Source: an uncultured Lentisphaeria bacterium (GTDB taxonomy: Bacteria; Verrucomicrobiota; Lentisphaeria; Victivallales; UBA1829). From it: DNA of 33,761 nt. Of this stretch, positions 17,721-26,700 are shown one piece after another. The notes under the pieces were generated by a model, which saw only the letters and a list, made by a program, of their open reading frames with translations, had not been told where the DNA came from and ran no database searches. The stretch spans positions 1-33,761 of the forward strand of contig CAJMAW010000014.1 in NCBI GenBank assembly GCA_905211485.1. The letters run 5' to 3'. The translations under genes and the position numbers were made by a program. How positions within the stretch are numbered: the stretch's first letter is position 1; every line of letters begins with the position of its first letter.

Positions 17721-18201
17721 AACGTCCTGCCGCTTTCCTGCCTGACGTCCTCGCGTGCATTCCTGAATGCGCTGTCATGCCCCCGGATATCCCCTCAGCA
17801 ACAAAAAAACAAGGGGGGGAAAAAACAGGAAGAGGAGGGAATGGTGGGTGCTTGTTGCGGTGGAAGAAGAATCGTCCTGAGTGAGGAATCGTCCTAAGTA
17901 TTTCCGTATTCTGTTATTCCTCCTGTTTTTTGCGTCGCGGAACAACTGCGGAGGAGGAGGCAGGCTTTGCTGTTGTTTCCTTTTCCCCCTTTTTTCTTTC
18001 TTTCCCGTCGGTCATCCGGATTTTCTTTCTGATGGATCCTTCAGGAGAAAAAAACGCTCCGCTTCCAGTTTTCCACGGAAGCGGAGCGGGAATTGTTCTC
18101 CTGATGCGCCCAATCCGGTATTATGATGATGCCCGACCAGCAGAAAAACAGATTTCTGGTAGTATCGTCGTCTGCAGAAGACCGTTCAGGAGACTGTTTT
18201 T
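17721..18201. other. Convergent intergenic region, no gene seen
   Basis: This stretch separates the end of the plus-strand DUF4159 gene from the end of the minus-strand oxidoreductase. Short open frames here are low-complexity (pyrimidine-rich, many Phe and Ser) and lack ribosome-binding sites, so I do not call a gene. The clear element is the minus-strand terminator at 18048-18088. No convincing plus-strand terminator was found for the ExbBD block; a small hairpin around GCATTCCTGAATGC (near 17757-17770) lacks a T-tract. Confidence 0.5.
18048..18088 (-). terminator. Rho-independent terminator of the Gfo/Idh/MocA gene
   Basis: On the minus strand a perfect 12-bp stem (CGCTCCGCTTCC at plus 18055-18066 with GGAAGCGGAGCG at 18077-18088, ten-base loop) is followed by seven Ts (plus 18048-18054). 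It lies about 115 bases beyond the oxidoreductase stop. A second, outer inverted repeat flanks it: TCAGGAGAA (18041-18049) and TTCTCCTGA (18096-18104). Confidence 0.88.
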
Positions 18202-19332
18202 TTACTTGATGGGGACTTCTTTTCCGTTCTGTTCGGCGGAGCGGTAAATGCCGTCGAGGATTTTCTGGACCGCGAGACCTTCTTCTCCGGAAGCGCGCAG
18301 AGGAGTTCCCTTGAGGCATGCGTCCACCCAGTTCTGCAGTTTGCGGACGAAGAGATAATTCCAGTTGGCATTCCAGTCCGGAGCGATGTAATCGGGTTTG
18401 ATATGGACCATGGCTCCGGAATCGTCCGTGAAGATTTCAAGGGGATCCCAGCAGCAGCCGCCTTTTTCGCCCATGGCGGTGAAACGCCAGAGGTCCTTGT
18501 CGATATGAGCGGCGAAAGAGGATTCGATCTGCATGATCATGCCGTTGTCGAAACGGATCTGCCCGATGGCGAGGTCTTCGACCGTGTAGGTCTTATAGTC
18601 CCATCCGGGCCACGGGCACATGACATCGCTTTCCTTGTTTCCCAGGTAAGTCCAGCAATTCCCGGAGGCGGCGACCGGCTTCGGAGACCCCATGAAGAAA
18701 TGGGCCATTTCCACCACATGCACGCCGATGTCGATCATCGGGCCGCCGCCCTGAAGTTCCTTCTGCCCGAAAACACCCCAGTTCGGAATTCCGCGGCGAC
18801 GGAGCGCCTGGCACTTGACAAACATGAGTTTCCCGAATTTCCCCTCATCGCGGGCGCGGATCAGAAAATCGGTTTTTGAATTGTAACGGTGCTGAAATCC
18901 GACGGCCAGTTTGACATTGTTCTTTTTCGCGGCGGCGATCATTTTTTCGCATTCCGCAGGATTCATGGCCATGGGTTTTTCCACCATCACATGGCATCCG
19001 GCATTGGCGGCATCGACGGCGGCGGCACAGTGAACGCCGTTCGGCGTGCAGATGTCCACTGCGTCAGGCTTGATCTTCCGGAACATGTCCTTCCAGAGCA
19101 GGAAGGAAACTTCCTTCTTGAACCCGTAGGTCTTCTGCATGTATTCCAGACGGTCTTCCTTGATGTCGCAGATCCCGACAATTTCCACTTCCGGGATTTC
19201 CTTGTAGGCCGCCATGTGCGTCTGGCAGATGCCTCCGCAGCCAATGATGGCCACGCGGAGTTTCTTCCCCCTGGGGGCTTTCTTCTTTGTTCCGGTTTCA
19301 AGTTTCAGAGATTCCGATCCGCTCTTTACCAT
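18202..19332 (-). CDS. Gfo/Idh/MocA-family NAD(P)-dependent oxidoreductase
   Basis: Cytoplasmic sugar or inositol dehydrogenase-type enzyme of 376 residues. The Rossmann fold starts at about residue 25 (RVAIIGCGGICQTH), followed by VDICTPNGVH, the catalytic-Lys motif VEKPMAMN, GFQHRYN, and the GGGPMIDIGVHVVEMAHFF segment carrying the active-site Asp and His. I start it at 19332 (MVKSGSES) because AGGATGG is eight bases upstream; a longer frame reaching 19527 has no site and reads through the promoter region. The basic N-terminal extension of about 22 residues (GTKKKAPRGKK) is unusual but short. The substrate cannot be assigned; divergence from a GH4 alpha-galactosidase gene suggests sugar metabolism. 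A strong terminator lies downstream. Confidence 0.92.
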   Translation of the reverse strand: MVKSGSESLKLETGTKKKAPRGKKLRVAIIGCGGICQTHMAAYKEIPEVEIVGICDIKEDRLEYMQKTYGFKKEVSFLLWKDMFRKIKPDAVDICTPNGVHCAAAVDAANAGCHVMVEKPMAMNPAECEKMIAAAKKNNVKLAVGFQHRYNSKTDFLIRARDEGKFGKLMFVKCQALRRRGIPNWGVFGQKELQGGGPMIDIGVHVVEMAHFFMGSPKPVAASGNCWTYLGNKESDVMCPWPGWDYKTYTVEDLAIGQIRFDNGMIMQIESSFAAHIDKDLWRFTAMGEKGGCCWDPLEIFTDDSGAMVHIKPDYIAPDWNANWNYLFVRKLQNWVDACLKGTPLRASGEEGLAVQKILDGIYRSAEQNGKEVPIK

Positions 19333-19533
19333 TTTTCCCATCCTTTTGTTATGTATTTTCCGCAGGGAGAGATGAAGAGATCTCCCTTTTGAATGATGAT
19401 CCGCCTGCGTCGGGGAAAAGGCTGCCCCCCTCCCAGCGCTCCGTACGGAACGACTTCCGGCTTCCTGTTTTCGGAACGGATTCCGAACCGGCGAAAAGGC
19501 CGTGGTGTTCCGCCGTTTTTGCGGCATGAATGT

Positions 19534-19562
19534 ATAATAAGTCCTGAATCCTTCTCATGCAA
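19534..19562 (-). promoter_or_regulatory. Candidate sigma70 promoter of the oxidoreductase gene
   Basis: Read on the minus strand: TTGCAT (plus 19557-19562), a 17-base spacer, then TATTAT (plus 19534-19539). Spacing is ideal and the -35 abuts a palindrome. Confidence 0.5.
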
Positions 19563-19577
19563 CAGGAAAAACCTGTT
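19561..19577. promoter_or_regulatory. Inverted repeat AACAGG-N5-CCTGTT, possible operator
   Basis: A perfect 6-bp inverted repeat around five As, overlapping the -35 edge of the minus-strand promoter by two bases. Its position fits a regulator-binding site controlling the oxidoreductase gene. A short RNA hairpin is the alternative, but there is no transcript predicted across it. Confidence 0.35.
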
Positions 19578-19715
19578 CAAAATGTGATTTTACAATACAG
19601 TTTGTGAGCAGCTGCGTTTTTGTCTTTTCCTTCCCCCGGAAAAGAGCGGCAGGATCCGGAGCGGAAAGTCAGGAAGCATAAAAATACCATTATTCGCAAG
19701 TTTATCCTATATTTA

Positions 19716-19758
19716 GTGCGGAATGCCCTCTTTTTTCCGCGCAAAATTCTTGTATAAT
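19716..19758 (+). promoter_or_regulatory. Inverted repeat and TATAAT element upstream of GH4 gene
   Basis: GTGCGGAA (19716-19723) and TTCCGCGC (19735-19742) form an inverted repeat with one G-T pair. It is followed by a consensus TATAAT at 19753-19758, 64 bases before the start codon. The -35 position (19730-19735) is a poor match (CTTTTT) and lies inside the repeat. A weak promoter needing an activator at the repeat is one reading. Confidence 0.4.
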
Positions 19759-19822
19759 ATCAAAAGGGCGCCGGGAGTTCCGGAGCTGGTCAGACGGGAA
19801 ACAAACAAGGAGTTTTCAGAAA

Positions 19823-21172
19823 ATGCCAAAAATCGCTTTTATGGGTGCCGGAAGCACGGTGTTTGCCAGAAATGTGCTTGGCGACTGCATGTGCAGGGAA
19901 TCTCTCCGCGATTCGGACATTGCATTGTATGACATCAATGCCGAACGCCTCAAGGAGTCTGAAAAGATTCTGAATGTGCTGAACAACAACATCAACGGAG
20001 GGCGAGCCAGGATCCGCTGCCATCTGGGGGAGAAGAATCGGCGCAAGGCGCTCAAAGGCGCGGACTTTGTCGTCAATGCGATTCAGGTGGGGGGGTATGA
20101 ACCTTCCACGGTGATTGATTTCGAGATCCCGAAAAAATACGGACTGCGTCAGACCATTGCGGACACACTCGGAATCGGAGGAATTTTCCGGGCTCTGCGC
20201 ACCATTCCCGTCATGCTGGATTTTGCGCGGGACATGGAGGATGTCTGCCCCGGCGCCTGGTTTCTGAACTATACCAATCCCATGGCCATGCTGACCGGAG
20301 CCATGCTCAGAGGAAGCTCCGTCAAAACAGTCGGACTCTGTCATTCCGTCCAGGTCTGCGCACGCACTCTGCTTGAGTCCCTCGGCCGCTATGACTGGCA
20401 GAAGGATCAGGACCGGGACATCCGTTTCAAGATCGCAGGCATCAACCACATGGCCTGGCTCCTCGAAATCTCCGAAAATGGCCGCGACCTGTATCCCGAA
20501 CTCCGTGCCCTCGCCAGAAAAGAAGTCCCGAAAATGAGAAAGGCGGAAAAGGACAAGAGCGGCAATATCATCCGCCTGGAAATCATGAACAAGTTCGGAT
20601 ACTATGTCACCGAATCCAGCGAACACAACGCCGAATACATGCCTTACTGGATCAAATCGCGTTATCCGGAATTCATCAAGGAATTCAACATCCCGCTCGA
20701 TGAATATCCCCGCCGCTGTGTCAATCAGATCAACGGATGGAAAAAACAGTACAAGGAAATCTGCGAGGATCCGCATCTGACTCACACCCTTTCGCACGAA
20801 TACGGATCCGGAATCATGAATGCCATCGTCACCAATGAGCCTTTCCAGTTCGGCGGAAATGTCCTCAACCATGGGTTCATCACCAACCTGCCTGCCAATG
20901 CGGTGGTGGAGGTCCCCTGTTTTGCGGATGCAAACGGCGTGCAGGGAACTTATGTCGGCGATCTCCCCACGCAGTGCGCGGCGCTGAATATGACCAATAT
21001 CAATGTCCAGCTGCTCACCATCGAGGCTGCTCTGACTCTCAAAAAAGAGGCCATTTATCACGCCGCATTGCTGGATCCGCATACCAGTTCGGAACTCAGT
21101 ATCGATGACACTATCGCCATGTGCAATGATCTGATCAAGGCTCACGGCGACATGCTTCCGAAGTATCAGTAA
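19823..21172 (+). CDS. GH4 alpha-galactosidase, MelA type
   Basis: Cytoplasmic NAD- and metal-dependent glycosidase of family GH4, which cleaves by an oxidation-elimination route. The 449 residues match MelA length (about 450). Visible are the NAD-binding GAGSTVFARN at residue 8, FLNYTNPMAM near 150, the metal-ligand Cys173 in LCHSVQ, and His209 in GINHMAWL. The CHSV form of the cysteine motif is the one associated with the MelA alpha-galactosidase subgroup, as opposed to CHE (AglA), CHG (LplD) or CDMP (phospho-glucosidases). AAGGAG lies ten bases before ATG 19823. No transporter gene is adjacent. Substrate preference (melibiose, raffinose or host glycan galactose) is not shown by the sequence. 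Confidence 0.92.
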   Translation: MPKIAFMGAGSTVFARNVLGDCMCRESLRDSDIALYDINAERLKESEKILNVLNNNINGGRARIRCHLGEKNRRKALKGADFVVNAIQVGGYEPSTVIDFEIPKKYGLRQTIADTLGIGGIFRALRTIPVMLDFARDMEDVCPGAWFLNYTNPMAMLTGAMLRGSSVKTVGLCHSVQVCARTLLESLGRYDWQKDQDRDIRFKIAGINHMAWLLEISENGRDLYPELRALARKEVPKMRKAEKDKSGNIIRLEIMNKFGYYVTESSEHNAEYMPYWIKSRYPEFIKEFNIPLDEYPRRCVNQINGWKKQYKEICEDPHLTHTLSHEYGSGIMNAIVTNEPFQFGGNVLNHGFITNLPANAVVEVPCFADANGVQGTYVGDLPTQCAALNMTNINVQLLTIEAALTLKKEAIYHAALLDPHTSSELSIDDTIAMCNDLIKAHGDMLPKYQ

Positions 21173-21668
21173 GCATCACGTCGTTTCTATCGTTTTTCCC
21201 TTCGCCCTCCTTTCTCCTGCACTCCTTTGAAAACATCCCGGGGTGCAGAGGGGGGGAGGGGAAGAGGAAAAACTGCTTTCCCAGCAGACAGAGATTTCCC
21301 TCAACTGCCTGCTCTGAAAAGTCCCGGAATCTTCATTCCGCTTCCCCGTAACCGTTCCGGCCGTCACAGCCGGGAGAAAAAGCAGCCTCCCCAGCAGCAA
21401 GACAAGCCCCCCTGTCCTCTTCCCTGCTGTGTTCTACTGTTTCCCCATCTTTTTCTGAGCCATGTCCCGGGCGGGAAATCCCTGAGAATCCGGAGAAAAA
21501 CGCTCCTCTCTGCTCCGGAAGGTGGAGACGGGGGGGAAAATAAATCCCGGAGGGGAAAAAACAGGGATCCCAGGGGGAACAAACGGGAAACGCGAAAACG
21601 GGAATCCCCTGGATTCGGGGGAGTAGTCTCCCCACACGGTCTTCAGAACCGGATCTTTTCCAGATGAA
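21173..21668. other. Intergenic, purine/pyrimidine-skewed, no gene seen
   Basis: About 500 bases between the GH4 stop and the end of the minus-strand membrane-protein gene. Open frames here are low-complexity and have no ribosome-binding sites. Two foldable elements are present: a 9-bp stem (CTGCACTCC 21217-21225 with GGGGTGCAG 21240-21248, one G-T pair, no T-tract) that could end the GH4 transcript, and the weak minus-strand terminator listed separately. Confidence 0.45.
21556..21614 (-). terminator. Weak terminator of the minus-strand membrane-protein gene
   Basis: On the minus strand ATCCAGGGG pairs with CCCCTGGGAT (one bulged base) across a loop of about 25 bases. Five bases later comes a run of six Ts (plus 21556-21561). 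It lies 55-110 bases past the stop at 21669. The long loop and the gap to the T-tract make it only a candidate. Confidence 0.3.
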
Positions 21669-22508
21669 TCAGTTGTCTGCGCTTTCTCCGCGTTCCCCGG
21701 AGAGGCCTGGAAGAGTTGTCTCCTGCCGTACAGATTCGTTTTCAATCATCCTTACGGTTTTTTTCTCTTCCGGAGGCGCCGCCGTCCCTTCTTCCGGGCC
21801 CGGGCGGGCATTCCGGAACAGAAGCGCCAGATAGCAGAGAAAAATCAGGGAAAGAAGCGCCAGAAAGGAAAGTTTCAGCCCTCTGGAATGCAGGATGCGA
21901 TGAATTCTCCGGACCGGACTTGCCGGATTGGCATACAAGTCGTAGTTCCGCACCAGTTCCGGCAAGGGACAGCTGACGGCGGGAAGGAGTTTTTCTCCCG
22001 CGTCTTCGATGGCGGAGCGGATGATGCGTTGCGCAAGGACGGCATTTTCCCTGTCGCCGGCGTCTTCCGCCGCGGAGAGCATGATCCTGCCCGTCAGGAT
22101 CCGGGTGACAGGCTCATCAAACACCGGCGGACAAAGATGCGCACCTTTTGTTTCCGAGAGGTATTTCCATGCCTGGCGCACGCGTCCCGGAGAGGCATCC
22201 TCCCGCAGCCATTCCAGAATCTCCCGGATGCTCTTCGAGTCCTGCATGACAAAGAGAAGTTTGAGCAGCAGGAAAATCACGAGCTCAATCAGGCACCAGG
22301 CAAGAATCAGGCGGAGCAGTCCTGCCTGAAAGAATCCGCCGGAGGCGATTTCCCGGAAGAGTGTCACTCCCGCTGGACAAAGCGCCCCCCACAAACAGAT
22401 GCGTTCGGTATTTTTTCTGAAATCCCGGCAGGGATACAGAAGTTTCTCCTGTTTTTTCCGTTTTTCTCCGGAGGAGGACGGATCTTTTCCGGATGGAGTT
22501 GTGTTCAT
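21669..22508 (-). CDS. Membrane protein of unknown function, two or three helices
   Basis: I do not recognise the family. From ATG 22508 the protein has 279 residues: a basic N-terminus (EKRKKQEK), one or two hydrophobic segments between about residues 34 and 80 (strongest LAWCLIELVIFLLLKLLFVM), a soluble alpha-helical middle with many Arg/Glu (REILEWLREDASPGRVRQAW, AVLAQRIIRSAIEDAGEKL), and a second clear helix near residue 220 (LSFLALLSLIFLCYLALLF). The tail is Pro/Glu/Thr-rich. The frame extends upstream to 22688 with other possible starts at 22541, 22565 and 22571, none with a good ribosome-binding site, so the start is uncertain. It is divergent from the small-membrane-protein/lipoprotein genes. 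Its amino-acid make-up is protein-like, unlike the overlapping plus-strand frames, which are Phe/Ser-rich. Confidence 0.65.
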   Translation of the reverse strand: MNTTPSGKDPSSSGEKRKKQEKLLYPCRDFRKNTERICLWGALCPAGVTLFREIASGGFFQAGLLRLILAWCLIELVIFLLLKLLFVMQDSKSIREILEWLREDASPGRVRQAWKYLSETKGAHLCPPVFDEPVTRILTGRIMLSAAEDAGDRENAVLAQRIIRSAIEDAGEKLLPAVSCPLPELVRNYDLYANPASPVRRIHRILHSRGLKLSFLALLSLIFLCYLALLFRNARPGPEEGTAAPPEEKKTVRMIENESVRQETTLPGLSGERGESADN

Positions 22509-22805
22509 ACGAGTGCTCTTTTCTTTTTTCTTTCTTTTCATCCATTCTTTTTTGTCTGCTTCCATCCGCATTGTCTTCTGTTTCCATCCCCCGGTTCCCT
22601 GTTTCCGGGAGGCAGATTCCGCCCCAGTTCTTTCAACCCCCCAGCGTTCCTCCGAAGGTGCGCGGACAGAAGGAATACAATAGCACACGAACAGCGGGAA
22701 ACAAAGTTTTCATCGTTTTATGCGAAAGATTCCGGAGGAGAGATTGAAAAGAAGGCATTTCAGAGTTAGTGTACCAAAGGGATGAAAGCGAAGGTGGGAC
22801 AAATC
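22509..22805. other. Divergent intergenic region, no confident promoter
   Basis: This region separates the minus-strand membrane protein from the plus-strand small membrane protein. It may contain the true 5' end of the minus gene. It is strongly strand-skewed (pyrimidines on the plus strand). I could not pick a convincing -35/-10 pair for either direction. Confidence 0.35.
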
Positions 22806-23117
22806 ATGTTCAAAATTCAAAGATGCCGTCTCGGTTCAAGCATAACGAAAAGTCCGGCGCAGGAAATGCAGCGCTGGACCGTCAACAACATTGCCCGGAT
22901 TCTGTTCGGGATCGTGGCGTGTGTCGTGTGGTTCGGGCTGGTCTATTTCGGCAGTTCCTTTACCGTTTTTCTAGGCACAAACATTGCCGGATTCTGGAAA
23001 AAAGGATCCATTACGGCCATGGAAGTATTCAATATGCCGATCACTGGGATGGTGAAGATTGCCGGATGCATTGCCATTTTCATTTACATCATTCATTCCA
23101 CGAGGCAAGCGAAATGA
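22806..23117 (+). CDS. Small two-helix membrane protein, 103 residues
   Basis: I do not recognise a family. ATG 22806 is preferred over the in-frame ATG at 22782 because AAGGTGG lies seven bases upstream of it, whereas the earlier ATG abuts its purine run. Two helices are clear: near residues 36-58 (ILFGIVACVVWFGLVYFGSSF) and 79-98 (GMVKIAGCIAIFIYIIHS), with a basic C-terminus (STRQAK). The stop overlaps the lipoprotein start as ATGA, so the two are translationally coupled and probably act at the same membrane. Confidence 0.75.
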   Translation: MFKIQRCRLGSSITKSPAQEMQRWTVNNIARILFGIVACVVWFGLVYFGSSFTVFLGTNIAGFWKKGSITAMEVFNMPITGMVKIAGCIAIFIYIIHSTRQAK

Positions 23118-23770
23118 GGCGGACCGGAATGACGGGCGTCTGGAAACCACATTCCTTCTCCCGTTTTTTTTCTTTTCCGGAGCTGTTTTTTCTGCTCTGC
23201 GCGGCAATGCTTCCGCCCTTTTTTCACGCCTGCTCCCCGGAGAGGGGCGGGAAAACGGAAGATTCTGAGCCGGAATCCTTTATCAGGAAAACCTATCCCA
23301 ATCTGATTCTGGAAGTGATATCCCCCCGTGCGGAATATTACGCGGGCGAGGAAGACCAGTACATCACCTTCCGCTTGAAGAATCAGGATCTGAAACCGAT
23401 CCGGATCCATGACTGGAAAATGAATGAGACGGACAATCTGATTCTGTACAGGGCGTTTCTGGAAGAAGGCGCATCCGCCGAGTCACTTCCGGATTCTGCG
23501 TGGGTACAGGTCTGGCCCGCCGTCCGTGCGGGGGAGGAGGGAGCTTCCGGTGAAAAAGGGCAAAGCACTGCGCTTCATGCCCTGCAGCAGCGGCGGACGC
23601 CCCTGCTTCTGAATCCGGATACCGCCACACTGATCACCATTCCGATGACCTTTCTGAAGGGCGTGAAGCTCTCCCATCCCGGGGAACGGCTCCGCTTCGC
23701 CCTGCGCGGCGAACTGAATCTGAATACCCTGGAACAGAAAAGCGGAATTTTTGAAATTACTGTGAAGTAA
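23114..23770 (+). CDS. Putative lipoprotein of unknown function
   Basis: The ATGA overlap with the preceding stop supports ATG 23114. The 218-residue product has a long basic leader, a hydrophobic stretch (LFFLLCAAMLPPFFHAC) and a lipobox-like FHAC followed by SPE, so lipid attachment at Cys40 is likely. The mature part is beta-rich (LILEVISPRAEYYAGEED, QYITFRLKNQDLKPIRI), with a pattern seen in Ig-like envelope domains, and ends with ERLRFALRGELNLN. I cannot assign a family. It precedes the debranching-enzyme gene by 22 bases, which suggests one transcript, though the functional tie is unclear. Confidence 0.72.
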   Translation: MRRTGMTGVWKPHSFSRFFSFPELFFLLCAAMLPPFFHACSPERGGKTEDSEPESFIRKTYPNLILEVISPRAEYYAGEEDQYITFRLKNQDLKPIRIHDWKMNETDNLILYRAFLEEGASAESLPDSAWVQVWPAVRAGEEGASGEKGQSTALHALQQRRTPLLLNPDTATLITIPMTFLKGVKLSHPGERLRFALRGELNLNTLEQKSGIFEITVK

Positions 23771-23792
23771 CGGAAAACCAGGGAATGAAGCC

Positions 23793-26700
23793 ATGCCGGA
23801 ATTGATACAGAACCCCACGCCGGGGAAACACCGACTTTTTTATTGCGGAGATGTTCTGGAAGTTCATCTCAGCGCCGATACGCCTCTTCAGGGGAGGGCG
23901 TTTCTCTGCACCAACATCGGGAATGCGGCCATTCAGCGCAGTGAAATCATTGCCCGTACGGAAGAAGGGATCACCCCCGGCGGACAGGACTGGCGGAACA
24001 TCCCCATGAGGAGAATCGACGAACGGTCCTTTCTGATCCGTCTTGCCCTGACCGAGGAAGGGCATTTTGAATGCAAATGCTGCTTTGTGCGGGACATGGA
24101 TTCCGAACCGCAATGGGTTGCCGGGGACAATCTGCACATCAATGTATCCCCCGCTCCCTACTGTTGTTCCAATACGGTGTACTGCGCCTTTGTGAGGCAG
24201 TTCGGGATGAATCGCGACAAACTGCATTCGAGTCTTCCGGAAGGAGTCACGGGGGAGGGGATTTCCTCTCTGGACTCGCACGGGTATTCGGTGATTCCGC
24301 CTTCCGGCACGTTCCGGGATCTGATCCGGGAGCTGGATCACATAGTCAACCGTCTGAAGTGCCGGATCATTCATCTGCTTCCGGTCACGCCGGCGCCGAC
24401 GGTGTACGGGAGAATGGGGCGTTACGGCAGTCCCTATGCCTCTCTGGACTTCACCGAAGTGGATCCCTCGCTTGCCGAATTCGACCGCAAGGCAACGCCG
24501 CTGGATCAGTTTCTCGAACTGGTGGATGCCGTCCACCGGAAGAATGCGAAGCTTTTCATTGACATAGCGATCAATCACACGGGCTGGGCCGCCAGACTGC
24601 ATGAGGAACATCCCGACTGGTTTGTCCGCGATCCGGATGGATCCATTCATTCCCCCGGGGCCTGGGGAGTGGTCTGGGGGGATCTGACGGAACTGGATCA
24701 TCAGAAACCCGAGCTCTGGGAATATCTGGCGCAGGTGTTCCGCGTCTGGTGTTCGCGCGGAGTGGACGGTTTCCGCTGCGATGCCGGCTATATGATTCCT
24801 GCGCCCGCATGGACCTACATCATTGCCCGGGTGCGGGAGGAATATCCGGAGACGGTTTTCCTTCTGGAAGGGCTCGGCGGCGATCCCGCCGTCACTGCAA
24901 GGCTGCTGGATTCCGCGAATATGGACTGGGCTTATTCCGAACTCTTCCAGAACTATTCCCGCATCCAGATTGAAGGCTATCTGCGTTACGCCTGGAGCCT
25001 GAGCGCGGCGGACGGGCTTCTGATTCATTATGCCGAAACGCATGACAACAACCGTTTGGCGGCCGTCTCCGCGAAATACGCGAAGATGCGCACGGCGCTC
25101 TCCGCGCTTGCTTCCGTAAACGGAGCCTTCGGATTTGCCAACGGAGTGGAATGGTTCGCGCAGGAAAAGATTGATGTGCATGAGTCGAGCGCCCTGAACT
25201 GGGGAGCGAATGTGAACCAGATTGATTTCATTGCCCGTCTGAACGTTCTTCTTGCCGTGCATCCGGCGTTTCATGACGGGGCGACGCTGATGTTCCTTGA
25301 TTCCGGAACTCAGGACGCGGTGCTGTTTTCCCGTTCCTCCTCGGATTCGTCCGCCCATCTTCTTGTTGCGGTGAATCTGAACTGCGGGAAGGGGACCTCC
25401 CTGGAGTGGAACGCCTCCTATGCGCCTCTGGACGCGGAGGAGCTGACGGATCTTGTGTCCGGGCGCACCTTTGAACCCCGCCGTCTTCCGGGGCATAAAC
25501 GCGCACTTTCCCTTTCCCCCGGCCAGGCATGCTGTTTCACCGACAGTCCCGTATGGTTTGAAAAACTTTCCGCCCTGGAGAAGGAAGAGGAACTCCTCCC
25601 CGGACGCATCCGGGAAAAGGAGGCTTCCGCGATGGCGCTGCGAGTTCTTTCTGCCAAAAATTCCTCCCAGATTCTGGTGGATGAGAATGTCCGTGACATG
25701 GCGCGTTCGCTGCAGGCGGATCCGCTGAATTTTCTGCGGGAGCTGTATGGGGACGAACCGGAGACTCCGTACGTCCACTGGCGCTGGCCGGCGGATCTTC
25801 AGAGGGAACTGATGCTTCCGCCGCGGCATTGTCTTCTGGCGACGGCGCCGTGCCGTTTCCGTTTTGCAGTCTCCCGTCCGGACGGGAAGATTCTGATGCA
25901 GGCCAACGCTCTTCCGGCAGGGACGGGCGGGTATTTCGCGGTTCTGCCTCCGCTTCCGTCTCCGGAGGCGCACCGTTCTTTGAAAGCGGTGATCGCCATG
26001 TACAACGGTCCGGCGGTGGAACGCCGGGAGGCGCCTCTCCTGCTGCTGGCGCAGGATGTCTGCCGCGCCGCGCTGCGTTTCTCCCGCAATGAGATTCTTC
26101 ATGGAGGGGTGAGCAGGACTTTCCTGCAGGCGAACGGGAAGGGGGCCATTCTGCACACCTCGCTGGAAAGAGGCCGTCTGAACAGCCGCTACGACGCGGT
26201 GCTGCTGGCGAATCTGAATCCGGATTATCCGGAAGACCGTCATGTGATGTGGCGTCGGACGCGGATCTGGGTGGTGTATCACGCGCGTCTGCAGGAGGTG
26301 GAGACTTCGCATCTTTCCAGTTTTCACGTGTCCGCAGACGGAGGGGGAGTCTGGAATTACGAAGTCCCCGTGGGGAACGGGCTTTTCATTGAACTGACCA
26401 TCAAACTTGAAATCGTCGTCGGCCGGAATTGCGTCATGATGACGGTCTACCGCCGGGAATGCCGTGCCGCGGCGCGCCGTCTCGGCGCGTGCAATCCGGT
26501 GCGTCTGATGGTGCGGACCGATCTGGAAGACCGCAATTTCCACTGCGGCACGAAAGCCGCCGCGGGTCCGGAAAAAATCTGGCCCGGACAGATCTATCCG
26601 AATGAAAAGGGCTTTGAATTCCGGGCCGGGTCCGACCGGATCTTCCGGATGCAGATTTCCAGAGGCGTCTTCCGGAGAGACGATGAATGGCAGTATATGG

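Larger units (their letters stand above)
19333..19822. other. Divergent regulatory region between oxidoreductase and GH4 genes
   Basis: These 490 bases contain no gene. They hold a minus-strand promoter (19534-19562), a 17-base inverted repeat next to it (19561-19577), and a plus-strand inverted repeat plus TATAAT (19716-19758). Both transcripts would have untranslated leaders, about 195 bases for the oxidoreductase and 55-60 for the GH4 gene. Confidence 0.55.

Noticed and set aside
17757..17770. Hairpin GCATTC/GAATGC as terminator of the ExbBD block
   Set aside because: The stem is short, the loop is tiny and no T-tract follows.
17881..18247. Small plus-strand open frames in the convergent intergenic region
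   Set aside because: They are Phe/Ser/Arg low-complexity, lack ribosome-binding sites and run through a clear terminator.
19790..21145. A 451-codon minus-strand frame opposite the GH4 gene
   Set aside because: The plus-strand protein has all the GH4 motifs; the antisense product has none and looks compositional.
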